From contig CAZIHO010000008.1 in assembly GCA_964538875.1 (NCBI GenBank), forward strand, positions 1 through 55,237: a stretch of DNA of 55,237 nt, in the 5' to 3' direction. The DNA is from CAZIHO01 sp964538875 (GTDB taxonomy: Bacteria; Pseudomonadota; Gammaproteobacteria; Chromatiales; Chromatiaceae). The position numbers and the translations under genes are program-made. The notes beneath the pieces were generated by a model. It was not told the DNA's origin and did no database searches. It was given only the letters and a program-made list of their open reading frames with translations. This document shows, piece by piece, positions 17,049-24,440 of this stretch; the stretch's first letter is position 1, and every line of letters begins with the position of its first letter.

Positions 17049-17444
17049 ATGAGTCTGCCTCCCGAGGTGATGCGCCTGGACAAATGGCTATGGGCGGCCC
17101 GGTTTTTCAAGACCCGCCAATTGGCGGTCGAAGCCGTCAACGGGGGCAAGGTGCAGGTCGGCGGTCAGCGGGTCAAGCCCGGCAAGGAAGTGCGCCCTGG
17201 CGCCCAAATCTCGATCCACAAGGGTTCCCTGGTGTGGGAGGTGCAAGTGCTGGGCCTGGTGCTGCAACGCCGGCCCGCCGCCGAGGCCGCCCTCCTGTAC
17301 GAGGAGAGCCAAGCCAGCCAGGAACGGCGTGCCCAGGAGCTGGAGCAACGCCGCCTACTGGACCAGAATCACCCCCCGGGACCTCGCCCCACCAAGAAAG
17401 ATGGGCGTCTGCTACGGCGCTTTACCAGAGAAGAAGAGTCTTAG
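17049..17444 (+). CDS. hslR: heat-shock protein 15 (S4 RNA-binding)
   Basis: 131-residue S4-domain protein of the Hsp15 family, which in E. coli binds stalled 50S subunits carrying nascent-chain tRNA and helps recycle them. The S4 core is at the N-terminus: MRLDKWLWAARFFKTRQLA, then VNGGKVQVGGQRVKPGKEV. The C-terminal third is basic and helical with KKDGRLLRRF, as in the family. Follows grxC closely. A weak six-base hairpin straddles the stop codon. Confidence 0.9.
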   Translation: MSLPPEVMRLDKWLWAARFFKTRQLAVEAVNGGKVQVGGQRVKPGKEVRPGAQISIHKGSLVWEVQVLGLVLQRRPAAEAALLYEESQASQERRAQELEQRRLLDQNHPPGPRPTKKDGRLLRRFTREEES

Positions 17445-17509
17445 ATAGTCTCTAAGCCCTTGTCGAGGCCGGGAGACAGGGTGCATCAAGAAATAAAAAG
17501 ATTTATGAA

Positions 17510-17549
17510 TTGTTATTAAGTAGTCACAGCAAGGTTATGAATTGGTCAC
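17510..17549 (+). promoter_or_regulatory. phased Pho-box-like repeats before DUF47-Pit
   Basis: Four seven-base units at exact 11-base steps: TTGTTAT (17510), TAGTCAC (17521), AGGTTAT (17532), TGGTCAC (17543). They match the PhoB half-site CTGTCAT/C at 5, 5, 4 and 5 of 7 positions. The -10 region downstream (about 17560, TAGATC) is weak. The phasing is seen directly; PhoB binding is inferred. Confidence 0.4.
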
Positions 17550-17672
17550 GGATTCGCAATAGATCGGTAGCAACATATTCAACTTGTTCGCGCTGGAGTC
17601 GGTGCAAGGCCCTAAGCCCCGGCGCGATCCTTTACTCCACTCACCTGATTGACCCACTAAGGGGGAATCTTA

Positions 17673-18311
17673 ATGTTTAGTAGCATGATGCCTAAGAAAA
17701 ACGAGTTTTTTCTGCAGTTTAACTTGCATGCGGAGCGTTGCGTGGCGGGGGCCGGCGCGGTCATGCGTCTGATGGGCGCGCTGGGCCGCTCTGCGGACGA
17801 GGTCACCCGTCTCATGCAGGAAGTGGACATGGCGGAGTCCAGCGGTGACCAGATTGAGCACGATACCATCGTCATGCTGCACAAATCCTTCATCACGCCC
17901 ATTGACCGGGACCAGATCCACAGCATTATCAACGGCCTGGACGGCATCTTGGACCGTCTCCAAGACGTGGGTGAGACGGTGGTCATGTACGACCTTAAGG
18001 AAGCCACCCCTGAAGCCCGCGAAATGGCGGAACTGGGCGCCGACGCGGTGGAGCGGATCCGCAAGGCGGTGAACCTGATCGGCACCCAGAACGAGGTCAC
18101 CCAAGCGCTGGCGTTCTGCAAGGAAGTTGGCGAAATCGAGTCCAAGGCCGACAAGGTGATGCGTACCGGCATGTCCCGCCTGTTCCGGGAAGAGCAGGAT
18201 GCCCGCCAGATCATCAAGTTGCGTGCCATCTACATGGTGCTGGAGGAGGTGCTGAACTCCTGTGAGGATGTGGGTCATACCATCGAAGAAGTCGTGCTCG
18301 CCAACGCTTGA
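17673..18311 (+). CDS. DUF47 PhoU-like phosphate transport adaptor
   Basis: 212-residue all-helical protein of the DUF47/TIGR00153 family, related to PhoU and nearly always found with Pit carriers; it is thought to control Pit activity. The helices carry acidic metal-site patterns (SSGDQIEHDT near residue 52, ESKADKVM near residue 154). ATG 17673 follows AAGGGGGA. The Pit gene begins 9 bases after the stop, an obvious operon. It is a different lineage from the PhoU of the pst cluster in this window. Confidence 0.92.
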   Translation: MFSSMMPKKNEFFLQFNLHAERCVAGAGAVMRLMGALGRSADEVTRLMQEVDMAESSGDQIEHDTIVMLHKSFITPIDRDQIHSIINGLDGILDRLQDVGETVVMYDLKEATPEAREMAELGADAVERIRKAVNLIGTQNEVTQALAFCKEVGEIESKADKVMRTGMSRLFREEQDARQIIKLRAIYMVLEEVLNSCEDVGHTIEEVVLANA

Positions 18312-18320
18312 GGTCACCCC

Positions 18321-19385
18321 ATGGAAGCTCAAGCAGCGGCAAGCATCGGCCTTTGGGTGTTGGTTATCCTGATTTTCCTCGCCCTAGCGTTCGACTTCAT
18401 GAACGGTTTCCACGATGGCGCGAATTCCATCGCCACCATCGTAGCCACCGGTGCCCTCACGCCTAAGCAGGCGGTGTTGTTCGCGGCCTCCCTAAACTTT
18501 GTCGCTATCTGGGTGTTCCAGCTCAAGGTGGCGGCGACGGTGGGCAAGGGCGTTATCGACCCGTCCTTCGTGGATCATTACGTGATCTTCGGCTGCTTGG
18601 TGGGGGCCTTGTTCTGGAATATCCTGACTTGGTATTACGGCATTCCTTCCTCCTCCTCCCATGCCCTCATCGGCGGGCTGGTCGGCGCGGCCGTCACCAA
18701 GGCTGCGAGTTCGGCACCTATCGTGTGGGGTAGTCTTTGGCAGTTGAAGGGCCTGGCCACTGTGATGTCCTTCATCATTCTGTCACCCCTGATCGGGTTC
18801 CTGATCGGCGGGTTATTGATGGTGGGTACCAGTTGGATTTTCCGAAACCGGACGCCCTATCAGGTTGGTAAATGGTTCTTGCGCGCCCAGTTGGTGTCGG
18901 CGGGCATTTATTCCATCGCCCACGGCGGCAATGACGCCCAGAAGACCATCGGCATCATCTGGTTGTTGCTGATTACCGCTGGCGCCGCCGCCATCCCCCT
19001 GACCGGGCACTTGGTCACCAAGGATGTGGCTACTCTGCCTAACTGGGTGATCTATGGCTGCTACATCGCCATCGGTTGGGGCACTTACCTGGGCGGCTGG
19101 CGCATCGTTAAGACCATGGGTTCCAAGATCACCAAGCTCACCCCGGTCAGTGGTTCCAACGCGGCCTTGGGCGGCGGTATCACCTTGGCCATGGCTACCT
19201 CGTTCGGTATCCCGGTCTCCACCACCCATACCATCACCGGCTCCATCTTTGGTGTCGGTAGCACCCGCGTCAATGCGGTGCGCTGGGGTTTGGCGGGACG
19301 CATCATGGTCGCCTGGGTATTGACCATTCCCGCCAGTGCCTTCGTGGCCGGCGTGTTCTGGTGGATCGGTACCCACACCTTCTAA
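18321..19385 (+). CDS. Pit-family inorganic phosphate transporter
   Basis: Low-affinity, ion-coupled phosphate carrier of the inner membrane (354 aa, about ten hydrophobic helices). Both PiT signatures are present as inverted halves: MNGFHDGANSIAT near residue 30 and AHGGNDAQKTIG near residue 200; the second half also carries FGIPVSTTHTITG. The length fits short bacterial Pit proteins. Directly follows its DUF47 partner and ends at a strong terminator. Confidence 0.94.
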   Translation: MEAQAAASIGLWVLVILIFLALAFDFMNGFHDGANSIATIVATGALTPKQAVLFAASLNFVAIWVFQLKVAATVGKGVIDPSFVDHYVIFGCLVGALFWNILTWYYGIPSSSSHALIGGLVGAAVTKAASSAPIVWGSLWQLKGLATVMSFIILSPLIGFLIGGLLMVGTSWIFRNRTPYQVGKWFLRAQLVSAGIYSIAHGGNDAQKTIGIIWLLLITAGAAAIPLTGHLVTKDVATLPNWVIYGCYIAIGWGTYLGGWRIVKTMGSKITKLTPVSGSNAALGGGITLAMATSFGIPVSTTHTITGSIFGVGSTRVNAVRWGLAGRIMVAWVLTIPASAFVAGVFWWIGTHTF

Positions 19386-19407
19386 TTCGACTTTTTTCCC
19401 TCTGTGG

Positions 19408-19435
19408 AAGCCGGCCTTTGGGCCGGCTTTTTTTT
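19408..19435 (+). terminator. Rho-independent terminator of DUF47-pit
   Basis: Nine-base stem AAGCCGGCC/GGCCGGCTT with a TTTG loop, directly followed by a T run, 22 bases after the pit stop. It separates this operon from the convergent cytochrome operon. Confidence 0.9.
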
Positions 19436-19568
19436 GCGCCCAGCCAGGCGCACTTGGGCGGGAGCCGGACCCGCCGCCTGGCCTGGGCGGATCCAGGGCA
19501 ACCCCATCCCAGCGGGGGCCAGCATGAATACCCTAGCGGACCCGAGGGCAGTGTTGGACGGGTGCGGG

Positions 19569-20006
19569 TTATTGGCTGGCCATGAACTGGATGAAATCCC
19601 CCTTCTCAATGGGCGTGCATTCCCGCCCCAGGACGCCCTTGCAATTGCGCAGGAACCACTTGGCGACCTTTTCCGGATCAGTCAGGCGCTGGGGATTCAG
19701 GGACAGGGCCAGGGGCTCGATGGGTTTCCCGGCCCGGGTCTGGCCGCTGGCGCGGGGAGAATCCCGGTGACAACTGGTGCAGGAAGGGGTGTCCGCGTTA
19801 CCACCCGTGAATTGTTGCCGGTAGAGCTGTTCGCCCCGTTGGGCGGAAAAGCCGGCGAAACCCGGATTCTGTTGCTTGGCCTGGGTGGCGAATCGGTCCA
19901 GGAGTTGGTCCTTGGGGTGGGCACCCAGGCTGGGCAGGGGGCTGGCCAGGATCACCAACAAAGAACCAAGGGCAAAGGCAGGATGGCGCATGGGGGTTGA
20001 CTCCAA
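19569..20006 (-). CDS. SHP-like monoheme cytochrome c (DUF1924)
   Basis: Exported cytochrome of about 140-145 aa. It has a signal peptide, one heme site CTSCH, and the DUF1924 C-terminus NCKGVLGRECTPIEKGDF with a conserved Cys pair. The family prototype is sphaeroides heme protein (SHP), a high-spin cytochrome c that binds oxygen and is reduced by a diheme cytochrome DHC. Last gene of a three-gene minus-strand operon, three bases after the b561 fusion gene. ATG 20006 and ATG 19991 are both possible starts. Confidence 0.9.
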   Translation of the reverse strand: MESTPMRHPAFALGSLLVILASPLPSLGAHPKDQLLDRFATQAKQQNPGFAGFSAQRGEQLYRQQFTGGNADTPSCTSCHRDSPRASGQTRAGKPIEPLALSLNPQRLTDPEKVAKWFLRNCKGVLGRECTPIEKGDFIQFMASQ

Positions 20007-20009
20007 GGT

Positions 20010-21104
20010 TTAGGGGATTTGAATGGCCTGGTCCGCGAACAGTCCCTGGTCCGCGTCCCGGTGGCAGGCTGGGCAATTGACCTTGGCGCCCACCGGTGGC
20101 CGGGCGAAGTCGGCGTCAGACAAGGCTTGGTGGCGGCGGCGCCAAAAGGCGCCTTCGGTCATCCGCCCGGCCGGGTCCAGAGAATTCGGCGCCAGTTCAT
20201 GGGCCGCTTCCGTGTCCCAGGTTTCCGCGCCGTTGGCGGTCAGAAATTGGCTGATGGCACGGGCCGGCTCCGGCGCCAGGCTGGCGCTGTCGCCGAAGTG
20301 GTCATCCAGACCGGCCATGATTTGGCTCCAGCGGGCGGCTGGCAACAGGCTCGGATGCTGGGGCCAATGGCAGGCGCCGCATTCGTCCCGGTACAGGGCC
20401 GGAAGCGCCAGGGGACGCACGCCGATGGCTGGGGCCTGGGCCAGCCACCACCAGCTGGTACCAGTCAGCAGCCCGGCTCCGGCCAGTATGGCTAGGGCGG
20501 CCCGCCAGCGGCCAGGGGCGGGCGCCGGACAGCCGGTGGGCACCCGCTTGCGCCCGTCAAGCATCGTCCGGACCAGGTTTTCCCCGGTGGCCAGGCTTTC
20601 CAGGAGCACGCCGGCCAGGTGGCCGCCAATGGCCAGGGTCAGGGCGCCGGCCAGCCACGCGTGGAGGTTCAAAGCTTGGCGGCCCAGGGCGTAGGGTACC
20701 CAGCCGGCCAAGGGCCCCTGCTTCTCGACGCCGCCCAGTCCCATCAGACCGCTGCCGGCCAGGGCTGTCAGCAGGCCCAGCAGCAGAAAAATCATCAGGG
20801 CGCCGGCCGGGTTATGGCCCAGGTAGTGACGCGGGCGGCGGCGCCAAAGGGCCTGGAAATGGGCGCCTAATTCGGACAGGGGATACCAGAAGCTGCGGAA
20901 GCGGCTGGGCTCTGGTCCCTGCCATCCCCAAACCAGGCGCAAGATCAACAGGCCGCCCGCCAAGTAACCGGCCGCCAGATGCCAGCCCAGCCACCAGGCC
21001 GGCGCCAGGTAGCCGATCAGCAGGGCGGCTCCCACCGTGCCTGCCAGCAGCCAATGGAATAGGCGCGTGGCGAGGTCCCAAACCGGCCGGATCTCGGTGG
21101 TCAT
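20010..21104 (-). CDS. cytochrome b561 fused to diheme cytochrome c
   Basis: 364 aa. Residues about 1-190 are a four-helix cytochrome b561-type domain (WDLATRLFHWLLAGTVG; further His in the later helices, for example NLHAWLAGALTLAIGGHLAG). After a fifth hydrophobic segment (about 215-235) comes a DHC-like periplasmic domain with two heme sites, CGACH and CPACH. It would carry electrons from membrane quinol to the periplasmic cytochromes DHC and SHP. I start at ATG 21104 (MTTEIRPVWD), 10 bases after the DHC gene; the longer open frame overlaps that gene. Confidence 0.88.
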   Translation of the reverse strand: MTTEIRPVWDLATRLFHWLLAGTVGAALLIGYLAPAWWLGWHLAAGYLAGGLLILRLVWGWQGPEPSRFRSFWYPLSELGAHFQALWRRRPRHYLGHNPAGALMIFLLLGLLTALAGSGLMGLGGVEKQGPLAGWVPYALGRQALNLHAWLAGALTLAIGGHLAGVLLESLATGENLVRTMLDGRKRVPTGCPAPAPGRWRAALAILAGAGLLTGTSWWWLAQAPAIGVRPLALPALYRDECGACHWPQHPSLLPAARWSQIMAGLDDHFGDSASLAPEPARAISQFLTANGAETWDTEAAHELAPNSLDPAGRMTEGAFWRRRHQALSDADFARPPVGAKVNCPACHRDADQGLFADQAIQIP

Positions 21105-21114
21105 GGGCGGTGGC

Positions 21115-21618
21115 CTAATCATCCCAGGGACCATGGCCGGGGATATGGATCGCCCGCTCCCGGTAGCCACCCTTGGCCGCGTCTTGGTGGCAGGCGGGAC
21201 AATTGCTGAAGGTCGTCACCGCGGGATTGCCGCTGACCAGCGCGGTACCCAACTTGCGGTGCTCCCGCTGGAAATAGGCGCCGGTACTGATCCGCTCGCC
21301 CTGGACGCCGCTGACCAGCTTGGAGTTGGCCCCGGCATTGGCGGTCAAGTAGGCGCTGATCTCGGCCGCCTGGGCGCCCGGCAGTTCCGCGTTTTCGCCA
21401 AAATGCTGGTCTAGTTTGGACATCAGATTCCGCCAGGAGGGGGCCGGCAGTAGACCCGGCTGGTAGGCAAAATGGCAACTGCCGCATTCCTTTTGGTACA
21501 GGGCGTTGTCGACTGGGGCGACCCGGGGCTGATCCCCGTGCCGGTCGGCCCAGGCCGCGAGGGCCGTCAGCGCGAGCAGCAGGCCGATGAGGGGGCGGGT
21601 GGGTATGACCATGGGCAT
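21115..21618 (-). CDS. diheme cytochrome c DHC
   Basis: 167-residue periplasmic cytochrome with a signal peptide ending in AAWA and two heme motifs, CGSCH near residue 46 and CPACH near residue 140. Matches the DHC family, electron donor to SHP. ATG 21618 follows AGGGAGAG. It is strikingly like the C-terminal half of the next gene (shared YQKECGSCH/YRDECGACH and CPACHxDA regions), so the fusion probably arose by duplication. Confidence 0.9.
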   Translation of the reverse strand: MPMVIPTRPLIGLLLALTALAAWADRHGDQPRVAPVDNALYQKECGSCHFAYQPGLLPAPSWRNLMSKLDQHFGENAELPGAQAAEISAYLTANAGANSKLVSGVQGERISTGAYFQREHRKLGTALVSGNPAVTTFSNCPACHQDAAKGGYRERAIHIPGHGPWDD

Positions 21619-21712
21619 CAAATCTCTCCCTAGGTTAGGCGGTGGTGGGCCAGGCCCCGGCGGGACCCGAAGGATCTGGCACCAGCCTAGCGCTCCAAGA
21701 CTGAAAATGGCC

Positions 21713-21739
21713 TTAGCCAGCTTTTAAGCCTGGGTTAAG
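21713..21739. promoter_or_regulatory. phased TTAAG repeats, likely response-regulator operator
   Basis: TTAGC (21713), TTAAG (21724) and TTAAG (21735) are spaced exactly 11 bases apart in the divergent gap between the cytochrome operon and the PepSY-regulator operon. PmrA/QseB/PhoP-type regulators bind direct repeats of this kind (TTAA cores, 11-base period). The adjacent OmpR-type regulator is the obvious candidate ligand; binding is inferred. Confidence 0.45.
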
Positions 21740-21815
21740 GGACCGGCTAGGATCCTGACCATCCCCGCCGCCAGCCCAGGCGGGCCAATTCGGCATAGAT
21801 CGATTAGGAACAAAC

Positions 21816-22172
21816 ATGAGGCTTGGTGTGACTGACCCTGGCTACTGCTCCTGGGGCGTGGCGCTGCTGCTGGTTCTGGTAGTAGTGCCGCCCCTGGCCG
21901 CCGGCGACCGGGACCCGGGCCGGGCGGTGGCAACGGGCCAGGCGGCGCCCTTGGAGCGGCTGCTGGCGCGGGTGGCGGCGGATCGGGGCGGCCAAGTGCT
22001 GAAGGTGGAGTTGGAATGGGAGGATGAGGGCCCGGCCCCTGGCTGGGTTTATGAGGTCAAGGTGTTGGGCGCGGATGGCCAGGTGGTCAAGTTGCACTAT
22101 GGCGCCAAGACCCTGGAACTCCTCCGGATGTCCGATAAAAAGCGGGTCCGGCGGCCTGGCCGGGAACCTTAG
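21816..22172 (+). CDS. exported PepSY-domain protein
   Basis: 118 aa: a signal peptide (hydrophobic stretch about residues 12-28) followed by one PepSY-like domain (RLLARVAADRGGQVLKVELE, then YEVKVLGADGQVVKLHY). Such small periplasmic PepSY proteins often accompany two-component systems and cytochromes and may sense or modulate a periplasmic partner. Starts an operon with the regulator (9 bases downstream) and kinase. Confidence 0.83.
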   Translation: MRLGVTDPGYCSWGVALLLVLVVVPPLAAGDRDPGRAVATGQAAPLERLLARVAADRGGQVLKVELEWEDEGPAPGWVYEVKVLGADGQVVKLHYGAKTLELLRMSDKKRVRRPGREP

Positions 22173-22181
22173 GGAGGCTCC

Positions 22182-22853
22182 ATGCGACTCTTATTGGTGG
22201 AAGATGATCCCCGGCTGGCCCAGCAGATCGATCTGGCCCTTCAGCGGGCGGGTTATGTGGTGGAACTGGCGGCCAACGGGCGGGATGGCCAATACTTGGG
22301 CGCGACCCTTGCTCTGGACGCGGCGATTCTGGACCTGGGGTTGCCCCTGGTGGACGGCCTGACCCTGCTGCGGGAATGGCGCCGCCAAGGGTTGCGGCTG
22401 CCGGTACTGATTCTTACCGCCCGGGATACCTGGCGAGAAAAGGTGGAGGGACTGCGGGCCGGCGCCGACGATTACCTGGCAAAGCCGTTCGCCATGGAGG
22501 AGCTGCTGGCCCGTATCGAAGCCCTGATCCGGCGCGCCGCCGGACACGCCGGGTCCCTGTTGGCCTGCGGCAACCTGACTCTGGACCTGGGGGGCGGCCA
22601 CTTCACCCTGGGCAGCCAACGTCTCGAATTGACTGGCTATGAATACAAAACCCTGGATTACCTGATGCACCATCAGGGCAAGGTGATTTCCAAGACCGAA
22701 CTGACCGAGCACATCTATGACCAGGATTTCGACCTGGATTCCAACGTGATCGAGGTCCTCATCAACCGGCTGCGCAAAAAGCTGGGCGCGGACTGGATCA
22801 GGACCCACCGGGGGCGGGGCTACCAATTGGTCGCGCCGGGCGATGGCGACTGA
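22182..22853 (+). CDS. OmpR/PhoP-type response regulator
   Basis: 223 aa. Receiver with acidic pocket VEDD, phosphoacceptor in AILDLGLPLVDG (about residue 51), LTARD and KPF; then a winged-helix DNA-binding domain (LTGYEYKTLDYLMHHQGKV, DSNVIEVLINRLRKKLG, RTHRGRGYQL). Closest by eye to the PhoP/QseB group. The partner kinase gene overlaps its end by 11 bases. It probably binds the 11-base-phased TTAAG repeats upstream and so links the two divergent operons. Confidence 0.93.
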   Translation: MRLLLVEDDPRLAQQIDLALQRAGYVVELAANGRDGQYLGATLALDAAILDLGLPLVDGLTLLREWRRQGLRLPVLILTARDTWREKVEGLRAGADDYLAKPFAMEELLARIEALIRRAAGHAGSLLACGNLTLDLGGGHFTLGSQRLELTGYEYKTLDYLMHHQGKVISKTELTEHIYDQDFDLDSNVIEVLINRLRKKLGADWIRTHRGRGYQLVAPGDGD

Positions 22854-24177
22854 TTCCCTGTTCCTGCGCCTGCTGAGCACTTCTGCCCTGTGGGTTATCG
22901 CCACCTTGGCCCTGACCGGCATCCTGCTGGTGTTTCTGTTCCGTCAGCACGTCGAGCAGCGCTTCGACTTGGATAGCCGCGAACATCTCCAGGAATTGGT
23001 GGCCCTCAGTGAGTGGGACCCGGAACAGGGCTTCTCCCTCGGCAGGCCCCTGTTCGATCCCCGCTTCGAGCGGCCGGGTTCGGGCTGGTATTGGCAAGTG
23101 TGGCGCAACGGCGAGCCGGTGGCCCAGTCCCCGTCCCTCTGGTATCAGCGCCTCGCGGTCCATCTACCAATGGAACGGGGCGGGGAGATGATCCAGGAAA
23201 TCGCCGGACCCGGCGGCGAAGGCTTGCGGGTCTTGACGCGCGGCATCGGCTTGCCCGGTAGCGAAGTTCCCTTGGTCTACACGGTCAGCGGCCCCCGGGC
23301 CGAGATCGAGCGGTACGTGGGCACCTTCGCCTGGCAACTGAGCCTCACCTTGACGGTGCTGGGTCTGGGCCTGATCGGTGCCATGTGGGTCCAGGTTCGT
23401 TATGGTCTGGGTCCCCTGCGCCAGTTGAGCCAGGCCCTGGCCCGGATCCGGGCCGGTCAGGCGGACCGGCTGCCGGAGTCTTGCCCCCGGGAAGTCCGGC
23501 CGGTGGTGACGGAACTGAACGGGCTGTTGGAGCATAACGGGGCCCTCCTGGCCCGGGCCCGCGCCCAGGCCGGGGACCTGGCCCACGCCCTCAAGAACCC
23601 CATGAGCGTCATCCGCCACCAAGCCCAGGACCTGGACGGGGAAGCGGGCGCCATTCTGAAGGAGCAGGTGGCCCGGATGGGCAACCAAATCGACCGCTAT
23701 CTGTCCCAGGCGCGGGTGGCCGGCGCGGGCGGCTTGGGCGCCCGGTCCGGGGTGGCCGAAGCGGTGGCGGCGCTGCGGGATACGCTGCTGCTCCTGTACC
23801 GGGATCGAGAGTTGCGCTTCCAGGTCCAGGATGTCACTGGGCTCCAGTTCCGGGGCGACGCCCAGGATCTGGAGGAAATGCTGGGAAATCTGATGGACAA
23901 CGCCTGTAAGTGGGCGCGCCGGGACATCCGGGTCGGCGGCAGCCGGGACGGGGAGCGGCTCTGTCTGTGGGTGGAAGACGACGGCCCCGGAATTCCGGAA
24001 CAGGCCAGGGAGCAGGTGCTGGGGCGGGGCCGGCGCCTGGATGAGCAGGTGCCCGGTAGCGGTCTGGGGCTGGCCATCGTCCGCAATATCGCCGAGCTAT
24101 ACCGGGGCGGGGTGCGTTTGTCCCAGGCCAGCCTGGGGGGGCTGCGGGCGGAACTGGACCTTCCGGCGCTGCCCTAG
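22843..24177 (+). CDS. PhoQ-like sensor histidine kinase
   Basis: 444-residue inner-membrane kinase, partner of the preceding regulator. TM1 about residues 13-33; a periplasmic domain of some 130 residues; TM2 about 164-186; HAMP; a His box of the PhoQ type (GDLAHALKNPMSVIRHQ); ATPase with NLMDNACKWA, EDDGPGIPE and GSGLGLAIVRNIAEL. The periplasmic domain has no heme motif; the signal is unknown, but the neighbours suggest a redox or respiratory gas signal. Confidence 0.93.
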   Translation: MATDSLFLRLLSTSALWVIATLALTGILLVFLFRQHVEQRFDLDSREHLQELVALSEWDPEQGFSLGRPLFDPRFERPGSGWYWQVWRNGEPVAQSPSLWYQRLAVHLPMERGGEMIQEIAGPGGEGLRVLTRGIGLPGSEVPLVYTVSGPRAEIERYVGTFAWQLSLTLTVLGLGLIGAMWVQVRYGLGPLRQLSQALARIRAGQADRLPESCPREVRPVVTELNGLLEHNGALLARARAQAGDLAHALKNPMSVIRHQAQDLDGEAGAILKEQVARMGNQIDRYLSQARVAGAGGLGARSGVAEAVAALRDTLLLLYRDRELRFQVQDVTGLQFRGDAQDLEEMLGNLMDNACKWARRDIRVGGSRDGERLCLWVEDDGPGIPEQAREQVLGRGRRLDEQVPGSGLGLAIVRNIAELYRGGVRLSQASLGGLRAELDLPALP

Positions 24178-24322
24178 GCCAGACCGGGACGGTGCCGTCC
24201 CGAATCGTTTCGATGGAAGAGAATCCCTGGCGCTCAAGCCCGCGTCCGCACTGGATTTGTCCGCTTCCGAAGCGCTGCTGCCCGCTTTCCTGGCGGTTCG
24301 GCGGCCGGGGGGACATGTATAC

Positions 24323-24334
24323 TTACTTAAGTAA
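24323..24334. promoter_or_regulatory. 12-base palindrome upstream of hybrid kinase gene
   Basis: TTACTTAAGTAA is a perfect palindrome in a short AT-rich patch about 105 bases before the hybrid kinase start. It may be an operator. The rest of the 24178-24440 gap shows nothing I can name. Confidence 0.3.
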
Positions 24335-24440
24335 ACAGGCTGTCCGGCGTGCTAATCCTGGTCGGTGCCGCGCCACGCCGCGCGGATTTCCGGGTTCCGT
24401 GAACGGCGTTACTCACCCTTTTCCGATGTTCCCGAGGACC

